Assembly: GCA_017893485.1 (NCBI GenBank)
Contig: CM030360.1
Coordinates: forward strand, 144,530,697 to 144,594,696
Reading direction: 5' to 3'
DNA from: Hemerocallis citrina
Taxonomy: Eukaryota; Streptophyta; Magnoliopsida; Asparagales; Asphodelaceae
DNA: 64,000 bases
Positions 43,849 to 52,760 of the stretch are shown one piece after another. The translations under genes were made by a program, and so were the position numbers. The stretch's first letter is position 1, and every line of letters starts with the position of its first letter. Below the pieces are notes generated by a model. The model had not been told where the DNA came from. It saw nothing but the letters and a program-made list of their open reading frames with translations, and did not search any database.

Positions 43849-43898
43849 CATATCGTACATGTTCCACATGAATAAAATTTCACGATAAGAATTTTGTT

Positions 43899-43931
<33 letters not shown>

Positions 43932-43932
43932 C
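43811..43932. repeat. two (GA)n microsatellites
   Basis: GA runs at 43811-43844 and 43902-43932 are separated by ~57 bp of unique sequence. The flanks (43352-43810 and 43933-44200) are AT-rich with no gene seen. Confidence 0.95.
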
Positions 43933-44200
43933 ATTCCACCATCAAGCTACAATCCAATGTATAAAGAAGGGCATAGGAATCTCAAGGTGAAAATGCTGCC
44001 CAATTCAGAGTTGCCTAATCCGGCGAATTTCTTTGTCGCACGATAAATCGCGGAGGAAAGTGGAGATCAATTTTGTTTCTGTTATGCAGAAAATATCTCA
44101 AAAATTGAACACAACAAACTGTTTTTACTTGATAACTAATAACTTTCAAAAAAGTAACAAAACGAAAATTAAACAACAGAGATGGATCTTGATAAGTTTT

Positions 44201-44668
44201 GGTAATTGTCTTGCACGTTGGTGGAGCTTGGGCCCAAAGATGAGGTCCCTCCGAAATGTGCGCTCTCTTGTCTCAAATTCCAGGGTGTTTGGCCCTGAGA
44301 TGGGGTCCCTCCAGCGAGGTGAATGAAGGGAGCTGCAGGTGATAAAATCCTACCAGACTTGTGTCGGGTGGGTGTGCATGTGTCGTGGAGGCACTGTACG
44401 AAGCTAAACTGACGTACTCACGCTTTTGCTGGACCGAGTTGGTTTGTCGGCCCACCCTCCAGGACTGTTGGAGGGATTTATTGGTTTGTACGCGTCATGT
44501 TGCTTCATATATGTTTTATTTTCTGTCTGTAGTTTGTATTTGAGCCCAGTACTCTGTGTTTGTTTCGTTAAACTCTTATTAATGAAACAGGGTGGCCTTA
44601 TTCCACCTTTCCCCTAAAAAAAAAAAAAAAACAAATATCCATATTAAAAATAAAATCTAATAAGAAAA
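44201..44668 (+). mobile_element. short retroposed fragment (5'-truncated LINE-like)
   Basis: It ends with GGTGGCCTTATTCCACCTTT, CCCCT and an A16 run followed by A-rich sequence. A nearly perfect 22 bp direct repeat flanks it (GAGATGGATCTTGATAAGTT at 44179 and GAGATGTATATTGATAAGTT at 44669; two differences). Poly-A and a long target duplication mean reverse transcription of an RNA. The 3' sequence resembles plant L1 3' UTRs, but no ORF2 motif is left. Confidence 0.5.
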
Positions 44669-44740
44669 GAGATGTATATTGATAAGTTTAGTTTAAACTT
44701 CCTCAAACAAGGGGTGTGTTTAAAATTCAACAATCTTTTG

Positions 44741-45036
44741 TCCCACTTTTTGAAAGTTTTTCCCAAATTGCCTTACTTTTTTTTTTTTTTAATTTTCAAA
44801 CCATCCCACTCGGTCTTTGAAAGACCGAGTTTAGTTAAAATTAATTCGGTTTTTCAAAGACCGAGTGTTAGTCTTGGATTTTTCGAATTCTAACACTCGG
44901 TCTTTTAAAAATCGAGTTATTTTTAACTAAACTCGGTCTTTCAAAGACCGAGTGTATCATTTTGATAAATACTTTCGAAAGTGGGTCAGTTTGATAAATA
45001 CTTTCAAAAAGTGGGTCATTTTGGTAACAAGTTCAG
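44741..45036. mobile_element. fold-back element, GACCGAGT family (copy 1)
   Basis: This ~295 bp element is mostly inverted repeat. The word CTCGGTCTTTGAAAGACCGAG (itself a palindrome around one base) and close variants occur four times, alternating with TTAGTTAAAATAAC stretches around an AT-rich centre (TTTTTCGAATTC). Outer sequence is CCCACTTTTTGAAAGTTTTT at left and AAATACTTTCAAAAAGTGGG at right. A second copy in opposite orientation is at 52467-52760. No ORF, no clear target duplication. Confidence 0.7.
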
Positions 45037-45290
45037 CTTTCTAAAGGGGAAGAGATGAGCAGTGGAATGTACGAATGCAGTGTGCTATATCGCCTGGAAG
45101 GCCCCGAGGATTTTGAACAGGTCGTTGGCGAGTACTCATTTGCCCCAGTGTACTGACAGCCTGTTCTCGAAGAGAAGGATGGTGACGAAATCGGAGGCTG
45201 TGAGGAATCTAGTGAGTTGTTGATTCTTCTTTGAAATAAAATATGCATTGGGTTTACTTGTTTTTTTTTTTCCATTTTTGTATTCAATTA
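45037..45290. other. unassigned coding-like stretch
   Basis: On the plus strand one frame reads MSSGMYECSVLYRLEGPEDF, then EQVVGEYSFAPVY, then a stop. It continues open for a short way (PVLEEKDGDEIGGCEESSEL). The composition is protein-like but I recognise no family, and no exon borders are convincing. It could be an exon remnant. Confidence 0.2.
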
Positions 45291-45429
45291 TTGTTGTTGT
45301 ATTTTTATTTTTTTTGGATTTATATGGTTTATGGTTTTTTTGCTGAGTGGAAAATTTAGTTGAAATGTGTTAGACTTGCATAACTTCATACTAATAAGTA
45401 TTTCTATGAGCTCCTTTGGCATGGACAAC

Positions 45430-45990
45430 TTTTGGTTGAGTGGACAGGCGGTTCAAAGGTTATGATTGGGAATCTGAATGTGATGATAGAAATTGATTGG
45501 TAGATGAGTGCTGAAGATCCAAATTTGGAATATTCGTTAATATGTCGATTTCTTTGTATGATTACGTATGTGTGTTTCATATGTTTATTTTAGAATTTGC
45601 TGAAGAAAAATTTGTTAATGTCTACAAAGTTGAGTGGAGAGGTTGTTCAAAGGTATTGAAAAGGAATTTGATGTGATGATAGAAATGAATCTGCACATAA
45701 GTGGGGAAGATCCAAATTTGGCATTTTTGTTAATGTCTCGATTAATATGTATGGTTGCGGGTGTGTCTTACGTTTTTTGTATTTCATCCAAGAATTTGTT
45801 AATGTCTATAAAGTTGGATGGAGATGCCTTTCAAAGGTTTTGAAAGGGAATTTGATGTGGTGATATAAATGGATCGGATGATAAGTGCGGAAGATTCAAA
45901 TTTGGCATTTCCGTTGATGTCTCAATTACTTTGAATGATTATGAATACATGTGTGTTTGCTTACAAAATTCGCTTACGAAAAGAAAGTAT
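45430..45990. repeat. ~190 bp tandem repeat, three copies
   Basis: Equivalent points TGATGATAGAAA lie at 45481 and 45673, with a diverged TGGTGATATAAA near 45858. The unit includes GGTTGTTCAAAGGTATTGAA, AAGATCCAAATTTGGCATTT and TTAATGTCTACAAAGTTG. No ORF persists across copies. 45991-46100 is AT-rich with nothing seen. Confidence 0.8.
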
Positions 45991-46100
45991 ATATCCTTTT
46001 TTTTACAAGATATGTAACACATGGACTACTTAATTCTTTGTTTAAAATTTCCGTAGTTATGTTTATTTTAAGATAAGTATGTATGTTATGTTGAGATTAT

Positions 46101-46619
46101 TGTGCGGAATACAAATCAAACCAACAATCAAACCAACGCGGAAACAAAGAGAGAACCAGCGAGAGAAAAACAGAAAAACAAGCAACACAAGAACACAAGA
46201 TTTACGTGGTTCGGCAAAACGATGCCTACATCCACAAGGGGCGGTTGGGGTTTCTTTACTATGATCTCCAATGGGCAAACAAAGCCTTTACAAGAGATGA
46301 CGGCTACAAAATCCGAATTAGGTGTTACAATTTACAAAACCCTAACGGGTGTATTTAAAGGGAAACTATTGGGCCTTTCGAATTGGGCCGAATCTGGATC
46401 CAAAACCCGTCGACAGTCGACTGGTCTTCATACCAGTCGACTGATAATCTTCGGGACGGTCGACTGACTCCCACGTACAGTCGACTGCTGCTGCTGTATA
46501 CTCAGTCTTCGAAAAACTCCTCTCTGGACAGTCGACTGCTCCTCCATCCAGTCGACTGAAACTCTGAAACTTTCGAACACTGCAGATACCAAATACCATA
46601 ATCGAGCCATTATCCTACA
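46101..46619 (-). mobile_element. 3' LTR of the young copia element
   Basis: 519 bp; on the minus strand it runs from TGTAGGATAATGG to CCGCACA. Seven GTCGAC sites, mostly as CAGTCGACTG, lie in 46408-46560, about 60-210 bases into U3. A TTTAAATAC TATA-like box follows near 46352. Confidence 0.9.
46408..46560. promoter_or_regulatory. GTCGAC palindrome array in U3
   Basis: Seven GTCGAC cores in ~150 bp, most inside the 10 bp palindrome CAGTCGACTG, lie upstream of the TATA-like box. The array repeats in the other LTR (51344-51496). Position and symmetry fit a binding site for a dimeric transcription factor, as with repeated U3 boxes of other copia elements; the factor is unknown. Confidence 0.5.
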
Positions 46620-46830
46620 ATCTCCACCTTGGCGAGATCTTCCAAGTCAAGTATCCAACAATCTCCACCTTGGTGAAATCTTCCAAGTAGCCCAAGCAAT
46701 CTCCACAAATACTTCAAAACAACTGCTCATCACCAAATGCAACAAACGAACCCAAACTCCACCTTAGTATGATATCACATACTAAACAAACCAATAGCAA
46801 AGTACTATCCCAATCGCCCATGCCAAATTA

Positions 46831-49800
46831 TCAAACATGCAAAATATTAGCCAGGTTCATGCAATGCTTGAACTTGGCTGCCCCAACAACTTTGGTCAAC
46901 ATATCAGCAGGATTATCAGCTGTTCCAATCTTCACCAAATGAATATCACCATCCTTTATCAACTCACGCACAAAATGATAACGAACATCAATATGTTTGG
47001 TCCTCGAATGATGAACTTGGTTCTTCGCTAAATGAATAGCACTCTGACTGTCACAGTGTACCTCCACCTTCTCCCGATGAATTCCCAAGCTCTTCAAAAG
47101 TCCATGTATCCAAATGGCTTCCTTCATGGCCTCAGCAACCGCCATGTATTCAGCCTCAGTAGTAGACAACGCTACAGTGGACTGCAAATTTGACCTCCAG
47201 CTTATAGGTGCTCTAGCCATAGTAAACAAATAGCCTGTAGTAGACCGCCTCTTATCTAGATCACCTGCATAGTCAGAATCAACATATCCAACCAATAACC
47301 TGCTAATATTGTCATCCCTTTCAAATTTCAAACCCACATCTGTGGTGCCACTTATGTACCTCAAAATCCATTTAGCCGCTTGCCAATGCTCTTTGCCTGG
47401 ATCATGCATATATCGACTAACCATACTCACCGCCTGAGAGATGTCTGGTCGAGTACAAACCATGGCATACATCAAACTGCCAACCACACTAGTGTAAGGT
47501 ACATTCGTCATATACTGTCTCTCTTCATCTGTACTTGGAGACTGAGAAGCACTAATTCTGAAATGACTGGCTAAGGGTGTGCTAACTGGTTTAGTTTTCT
47601 CATCTATACCGTACCGTTTCAGCACCTTCAAAAGATATTGCTTCTGTGTCAAACTCACTACGCCCTTTGCTCTGTCTCTAGCTATCTCCATCCCAAGTAT
47701 CTTCTTGGCTTCACCAAGATCCTTCATCTCGAATTCAGAACTCAACTGATTCTTCAAATTTTGAATCTCCTTAGCATTTTTAGAGGCAATCAACATGTCA
47801 TCCACATATAATAACAGATATATGAAAGAACCATCCTGCAATTTCCTGAAGTAGACACAATGATCAAACTCACTTCTGGAATATCTCTGCACCTTCATAA
47901 ACTGGTCAAACCTCAAATACCACTGCCTTGGAGATTGCTTCAACCCATAGAGAGACTTCTTCAACCTGCAAACACAATTTTCCTTCCCAGCTGTCTTAAA
48001 CCCATCTGGCTGCAACATATAAATTTCTTCATCTAGATCCCCATGTAAGAATGCAGTCTTCACATCCATCTGTGTCAATTCAAGATCAAACTGTGCTACC
48101 AATGCCAACAAAATCCGAATAGAAGGATGCTTCACAACCGGAGAGAACACTTCATTATAGTCAATACCTTTCTGTTGAGCATACCCCTTTGCAACTAGTC
48201 TAGCCTTGAACCGAACACTGCCTTTTGGACCTTCTTTCTTCGTATACACCCACTTGCAACCAATTGCTTTCTTCCCCTTTGGTAGTTGCACTAGATCCCA
48301 AGTCTTATTCTTATGAAGAGAGTTCATCTCTTCATCCATAGCAACTTTCCAATCTGCATTTTCTGAACTTCTAGTGGCTTCTTTGAAGTTGGAGGGAACT
48401 TCATCATCCACAATGGGAAGAGCAAATGCAACTGTATCTGTAAAACGAGACGGTCGTTTGATGTCTCTTCTTTGCCTTCTTACTGCAATTGATTCTTCCT
48501 GCTGGATAGGAAATTCTTCATCATTCTCAGTATCAATCACATCATCTTCATCTTGGACAGGAACAGGGTTTTCAACTGACAACTTTTCTAACTCCACCCG
48601 TTGGAGAACTCTCCTACCAGTCGACTGATTATTGCCAACAGTCGACTGTCCCGAGCTCCCACTCTTCTGCTGTTCTAGACCACCAGTCGACTGCTCCTGT
48701 ACATCAGTCGACTGTCCCGAGATTCTGCTACTTACCTGTTGGAGAACTGTCCCACTCTTCTGCTGCTCACCAGTCGACTGTCCCATACCGCCAGTCGACT
48801 GTCCCGAGCTAATCATGCTGGTCTCATCAAAAGTCACATCTCTGCTGATTACTAACTTCTTTTGTTCTGGACACCACAACCTGTAACCTTTGACACCAGT
48901 ACTAAAACCAACAAATATAGCCTTTTTGGCTCTTGCATCAAGTTTAGTTTCAGTTACATGAAAATAAGCAGGACAACCAAATATATGCAAAAAACTATAA
49001 TCAGATGCAGGTTTACCACTCCATACCTCAATAGGCGTTTTGCCTTCAAGTGCTGCTGATGGTAAACGGTTGACAATGTGGCTTGCATATATAACAGCTT
49101 CTGCCCAAAATGTCTTCTTCAATCCAGACTGTGCTAACATGCATCTCACCTTCTCAAGTAAGGTTCTGTTCATCCTTTCTGCAACCCCATTTTGCTGTGG
49201 AGTCTTCCTAACTGTGAAGTGCCTCTGGATCCCTTCATCTTCACACAACTTCAGAAACGGATCGTTCTTGTATTCCCCTCCATTATCTGACCTCAGAACC
49301 TTAATCTTCCTACCAGTCTGATTTTCAACTTTCTTCTTCCAACTTGTGAACAATGTCAAAACTTCATCTTTGTGCTTCATGGTATATACCCAAACTCGTC
49401 TGGAGTAATCATCAACAAAAGTAACAAACCAGTGTCTACCACTCATAGAAGGTGTCTGAGTAGGGCCCCAAACATCTGTGTGCACATAATCGAGGATACC
49501 CTTTGTCTGATGTACAGCTGTACCAAATTTCACCCTAGTCTGCTTACCCAAAACACAATGTTCACAAAATTCCAACTTGCACCCTTTAGCATCTTTAAGA
49601 AACCCTTGCTTCACAAGCCCCTGCAAGGCCTTTTCTCCTGCATGCCCGAGTCGCATATGCCACAACCTAGTAGAGTCGGGAACAACCAGTTTAGGCTTCT
49701 CAGTTACACTGGCAGCCTGACCCAAATATGTTTTTCCCTGCAAGAAAAACAAGTTCCTCTTTCTTTTCCCTTTCATCACCACGAGTGATCCGCTAGTCAC

Positions 49801-50667
49801 CTTCAGAATGCCACCTTCACTAGCAAATTTCAATCCACTGGCCTCCAAAGCACCAAGTGAAATTAAATTCTTCTTCAAGTCTGGAACATACCATACATCT
49901 GAAAGCTCTCTAATAAGACCATCGTGCATTAGCAATTCAATCTTCCCGATTCCTACCTTCTCACAAGGTGCATCATTTCCCATCAAAACTACACCACCAT
50001 CCATATACTCCAAAGAAGTAAACCACTCCTTTTTCCAAGACATATGATAGGAGGCTGCTGTATCAAGAAACCATACTTCTTGATAAAGTGAGGGACTAGA
50101 AGCAAGTGCAAAAGAAAAGTCCTCGCCACTTTCTAAATTATCAACAGTCACATTTGCAGTCGAATTTTCCTTATTTCGTAGCTTTGGACAATCCTTTTTC
50201 CAATGCCCCCTTTCATGACAGAAAGCACATTCATCTTTGGCCGGTATTTTCCTGTCCTTCGAAACTCCTCTCGATTTGGAACGAAATTTGTTTCCCTTTT
50301 TCCCAGATTTGGACTCAGATCTGGTCTCAGTCCTGCCCCTTACAATCAAAGCTTCAGAAGTTTCTCTATCAACCATTTTATCCCTTCTCCTAGTTTCATT
50401 ATTCAACAAAGCATTTGCAACATCTTCATATTTCACAGTATCTTTTCCATATAATAAAGTAGTTGCTAAATGATCATAACTTTCAGGTAATGAATTCAAC
50501 AGAATTAGGGCTTTATCCTCATCCTTAATTTGCTCATCCAAATTTAACAAATCAGCCAATAATTTATTAAATGATTCAACATGAGCATTCATAGACATAC
50601 CTTCCGTATAGGTGAAGCGAAAAAGTCTCTTCTTCAAATACAGCCGATTCTCCAAACTTTTCCTCAT
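46831..50667 (-). CDS. copia gag-pol polyprotein (main open part, 1,278 codons)
   Basis: In order it encodes the C-terminal part of gag (UBN2-type), a zinc knuckle (CAFCHERGHWKKDC, about residue 147), a protease (VWFLDTAASYHM), the GAG-pre-integrase motif (LWHMRLGHAGEKALQGL), integrase (HTDVWGPTQT, FVTFVDDYSRRVWVY, LRSDNGGEY, PQQNGVAERMNRTLLE), reverse transcriptase (WKVAMDEEMNSL, QMDVKTAFLHGDL, catalytic LLLYVDDMLIAS) and RNase H (VGYVDSDYAGDLDKRRSTTG, STTEAEYMA). All catalytic residues are present. Between integrase and RT is a QSTG-rich linker encoded by CAGTCGACTG repeats. The first 103 codons are upstream, behind a stop. Confidence 0.95.
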   Translation of the reverse strand: MRKSLENRLYLKKRLFRFTYTEGMSMNAHVESFNKLLADLLNLDEQIKDEDKALILLNSLPESYDHLATTLLYGKDTVKYEDVANALLNNETRRRDKMVDRETSEALIVRGRTETRSESKSGKKGNKFRSKSRGVSKDRKIPAKDECAFCHERGHWKKDCPKLRNKENSTANVTVDNLESGEDFSFALASSPSLYQEVWFLDTAASYHMSWKKEWFTSLEYMDGGVVLMGNDAPCEKVGIGKIELLMHDGLIRELSDVWYVPDLKKNLISLGALEASGLKFASEGGILKVTSGSLVVMKGKRKRNLFFLQGKTYLGQAASVTEKPKLVVPDSTRLWHMRLGHAGEKALQGLVKQGFLKDAKGCKLEFCEHCVLGKQTRVKFGTAVHQTKGILDYVHTDVWGPTQTPSMSGRHWFVTFVDDYSRRVWVYTMKHKDEVLTLFTSWKKKVENQTGRKIKVLRSDNGGEYKNDPFLKLCEDEGIQRHFTVRKTPQQNGVAERMNRTLLEKVRCMLAQSGLKKTFWAEAVIYASHIVNRLPSAALEGKTPIEVWSGKPASDYSFLHIFGCPAYFHVTETKLDARAKKAIFVGFSTGVKGYRLWCPEQKKLVISRDVTFDETSMISSGQSTGGMGQSTGEQQKSGTVLQQVSSRISGQSTDVQEQSTGGLEQQKSGSSGQSTVGNNQSTGRRVLQRVELEKLSVENPVPVQDEDDVIDTENDEEFPIQQEESIAVRRQRRDIKRPSRFTDTVAFALPIVDDEVPSNFKEATRSSENADWKVAMDEEMNSLHKNKTWDLVQLPKGKKAIGCKWVYTKKEGPKGSVRFKARLVAKGYAQQKGIDYNEVFSPVVKHPSIRILLALVAQFDLELTQMDVKTAFLHGDLDEEIYMLQPDGFKTAGKENCVCRLKKSLYGLKQSPRQWYLRFDQFMKVQRYSRSEFDHCVYFRKLQDGSFIYLLLYVDDMLIASKNAKEIQNLKNQLSSEFEMKDLGEAKKILGMEIARDRAKGVVSLTQKQYLLKVLKRYGIDEKTKPVSTPLASHFRISASQSPSTDEERQYMTNVPYTSVVGSLMYAMVCTRPDISQAVSMVSRYMHDPGKEHWQAAKWILRYISGTTDVGLKFERDDNISRLLVGYVDSDYAGDLDKRRSTTGYLFTMARAPISWRSNLQSTVALSTTEAEYMAVAEAMKEAIWIHGLLKSLGIHREKVEVHCDSQSAIHLAKNQVHHSRTKHIDVRYHFVRELIKDGDIHLVKIGTADNPADMLTKVVGAAKFKHCMNLANILHV
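48612..48803. repeat. CAGTCGACTG repeats inside the copia coding region
   Basis: Six CAGTCGACTG palindromes within ~190 bp encode recurring QSTG/QSTV/QSTD peptides in the linker between integrase and RT. The same palindrome makes up the U3 array of this element's LTRs. Confidence 0.9.
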
Positions 50668-50688
50668 GTATTTGTCTTCGAGTTTCTT

Positions 50689-50997
50689 TCACAACACCGC
50701 AGCAATGGTATCCCTCATCAAATCGTACTTCTGAGCCTTCTCAATAAAGAGCCGAATAGTCCCACACGCAACTCGATTCAACTTCTTCCAATCTGCTTCG
50801 GACATATCCTTAGGTTTTTCTACCTCCAAAGCAACATCTTGTTCTTGTTGAACAAGAACATCCAACACCTCACATTGCCACATCCCGAAATTGTTTGTCC
50901 CATCAAATTTTTCAACTTCAAATTTTGCGTTGTGAATCGTTGTTCTTGACGAACTTGATCCCACAACATCCTTGGTTGCATCTGCATCACCCGCCAT
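50689..50997 (-). CDS. copia gag N-terminus, ended by an in-frame stop
   Basis: ATG 50997 lies ~25 bases after the primer-binding site. It opens MAGDADATKDVVGSSSSRTT, then FEVEKFDGTNNFGMWQCEVL, the N-terminal motif of copia gag. After 102 codons a TGA (50691-50689) stops it. The next codons continue in the same frame (KKLEDKYMRKSLENRL) into the 1,278-codon part. A tryptophan is expected at that position in the family. The lesion is a single nonsense change in an otherwise complete 1,389-codon frame. Confidence 0.9.
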   Translation of the reverse strand: MAGDADATKDVVGSSSSRTTIHNAKFEVEKFDGTNNFGMWQCEVLDVLVQQEQDVALEVEKPKDMSEADWKKLNRVACGTIRLFIEKAQKYDLMRDTIAAVL

Positions 50998-51020
50998 CTC
51001 CCTCTAGGTCGAACCAACAG

Positions 51021-51032
51021 CTCTGATACCAC
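51021..51032 (-). promoter_or_regulatory. primer-binding site of the young copia element
   Basis: On the minus strand GTGGTATCAGAG lies a few bases inside the 5' LTR. It is complementary to initiator-methionine tRNA, as in most plant copia elements. Confidence 0.85.
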
Positions 51033-51036
51033 TTGT

Positions 51037-51555
51037 TGTGCGGAATACAAATCAAACCAAAAATCAAACCAACGCGGAAACAAAGAGAGAACCAGCGAGA
51101 GAAAAATAGAAAAACAAGCAACACAAGAACACAAGATTTACGTGGTTCGGCAAAACGATGCCTACATCCACAAGGGGCGGTTGGGGTTTCTTTACTATGA
51201 TCTCCAATGGGCAAACAAAGCCTTTACAAGAGATGACGGCTACAAAATCCGAATTAGGTGTTACAATTTACAAAACCCTAACGGGTGTATTTAAAGGGAA
51301 ACTATTGGGCCTTTCGAATTGGGCCGAATCTGGATCCAAAACCCGTCGACAGTCGACTGGTCTTCATACCAGTCGACTGATAATCTTCGGGACGGTCGAC
51401 TGACTCCCACGTACAGTCGACTGCTGCTGCTGTATACTCAGTCTTCGAAAAACTCCTCTCTGGACAGTCGACTGCTCCTCCATCCAGTCGACTGAAACTC
51501 TGAAACTTTCGAACACTGCAGATACCAAATACCAGAATCGAGCCATTATCCTACA
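51037..51555 (-). mobile_element. 5' LTR of the young copia element
   Basis: 519 bp, with three base differences from the other LTR (near the TGTGCGG end, the GAGAAAAA run and the CCATAATCG/CCAGAATCG site). It contains the same GTCGAC array. Confidence 0.95.
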
Positions 51556-51712
51556 GAGATTATACTGATTAAAAAGAATCTAAATAGCACGTTGTTTTAA
51601 AAAGGATGCCATTGTTTTTGCCTCTGGAATCTAAATAGAAATGGAATGGAAAACAATAGAACTTCTGAACTTTTTGTTGTTTCCGCATCCGTCCTAAAGA
51701 GGTTTATCTAAC

Positions 51713-52275
51713 TAATTCCCAAAACATGTCACTTTCGAAACTAATTTCCAAAATAGATCACTCGCAGTTGCGAACTGCGACCTGGTCGATTGTTCGATTG
51801 TGAGGCTTTAAAAATGTGTTTTTTCAAGGCCGCACTTTCCAACTGGGTCTTAGTTCATTTCATATTTGGGCTACGGTCTAGAGAAACTTGAAGACTTAGA
51901 CAAATGTTTCTAAGTAAAAAGGGGCTAAATATAGGTTGCAGTTGGGAACTGCGGCCTCTATTATAATTATTTCTTCTTCTAATAATTTTTTTTTAAAATA
52001 AATAAATGACTTAGGCTGCAGTTCCAGCTGCGGCCTATATTGAACACTTTTTTACTTAGAAAATTTTATTCAAGTCTCCAACTCTTTCTAGGCCCAAATA
52101 TAAAATGAATTAAGGCCGCAGTCAAAAAAATAAATTTGTGGAAAGGTCGCAGTTGGGAATTGCGGCCTTATAATCGAACAGGCAACAGTTTGCAACTGTG
52201 AGTGGTCTATCTTTAAAATTAGTTGCGAAAGTGGCATTTTTTAGAAATTAGTTTTAAAAAGTGGCCTATTTCGGC
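51713..52275. mobile_element. fold-back element, GCCGCAGTT family
   Basis: Two ~270 bp arms are imperfect reverse complements around a centre near 51990. The word GGCCGCAGTTGGGAACTGCG and variants (GCAGTTGCGAACTGCG, GGCTGCAGTTCCAGCTGCGG) recur at least six times. The outer ends (ATGTCACTTTCGAAACTAAT and its partner ATTAGTTGCGAAAGTGGCAT) resemble the outer ends of the GACCGAGT fold-backs. No ORF. 51556-51712, to its left, shows nothing recognisable. Confidence 0.7.
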
Positions 52276-52466
52276 AAAAAAAATCCAATATTGTCATATA
52301 TGCACAAGTCTCTTAAGTGCTTCTAGTCATAGCATATTAGTCCTCTTGTTAACTACGTACCATACGAAATTGTTAAGTTGAGGAATCATCTATATCAATT
52401 AACAACACATTTGAGAAGAATTTGAGGGCCTAATAAACAAATACTAACTGAGAGACCAGTATTTGA

Positions 52467-52760
52467 CCGAACTTATTACCGAAATAGTCCACATTGTGAA
52501 AGTATTTACTAACTTGACCCACTTTCGAAAGTATTTACTAAAATGATACACTCGATCTTTGAAAGACCGAATTTAGTTAAAAATAACTCGGTTTTTCAAA
52601 GACCGAGTGTTAGAATTCGAAAAATCTAAGACCAACACTCGGTCTTTGAAAAACCGAGTTATTTTTAACTAGATTTGGTTTTTCAAAGAATGAGTGGGAT
52701 GGTTTGGAAATTAAAAAAAATATAAGACAGTTTGGGAAAAAATTTCAAAAATTGGGGCAG
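52467..52760. mobile_element. fold-back element, GACCGAGT family (copy 2, inverted)
   Basis: Reverse-complement relative of 44741-45036 along its full length. It includes CGAAAGTATTTACTAAAATG, four GGTCTTTGAAA-type palindromes, the AATTCGAAAAATCTAAGACC centre and the GGGAAAAAATTTCAAAAATT end. Diverged by scattered substitutions, so the two are separate insertions of one family. Confidence 0.75.

Larger units (their letters stand above)
46101..51555 (-). mobile_element. young Ty1/copia retrotransposon
   Basis: Two 519 bp LTRs (46101-46619 and 51037-51555) differ at only three positions that I can see, which points to a very recent insertion. On the minus strand the order is 5' LTR, primer-binding site, gag-pol, purine-rich tract (AAGGTGGAGATTG), 3' LTR. 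The LTR ends are TGTAGGATAATGG and ...CCGCACA. GAGATTAT is found directly outside both LTRs. This 8 bp match is longer than the usual 5 bp of copia elements. The polyprotein frame is full length except for one stop codon. Confidence 0.95.
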
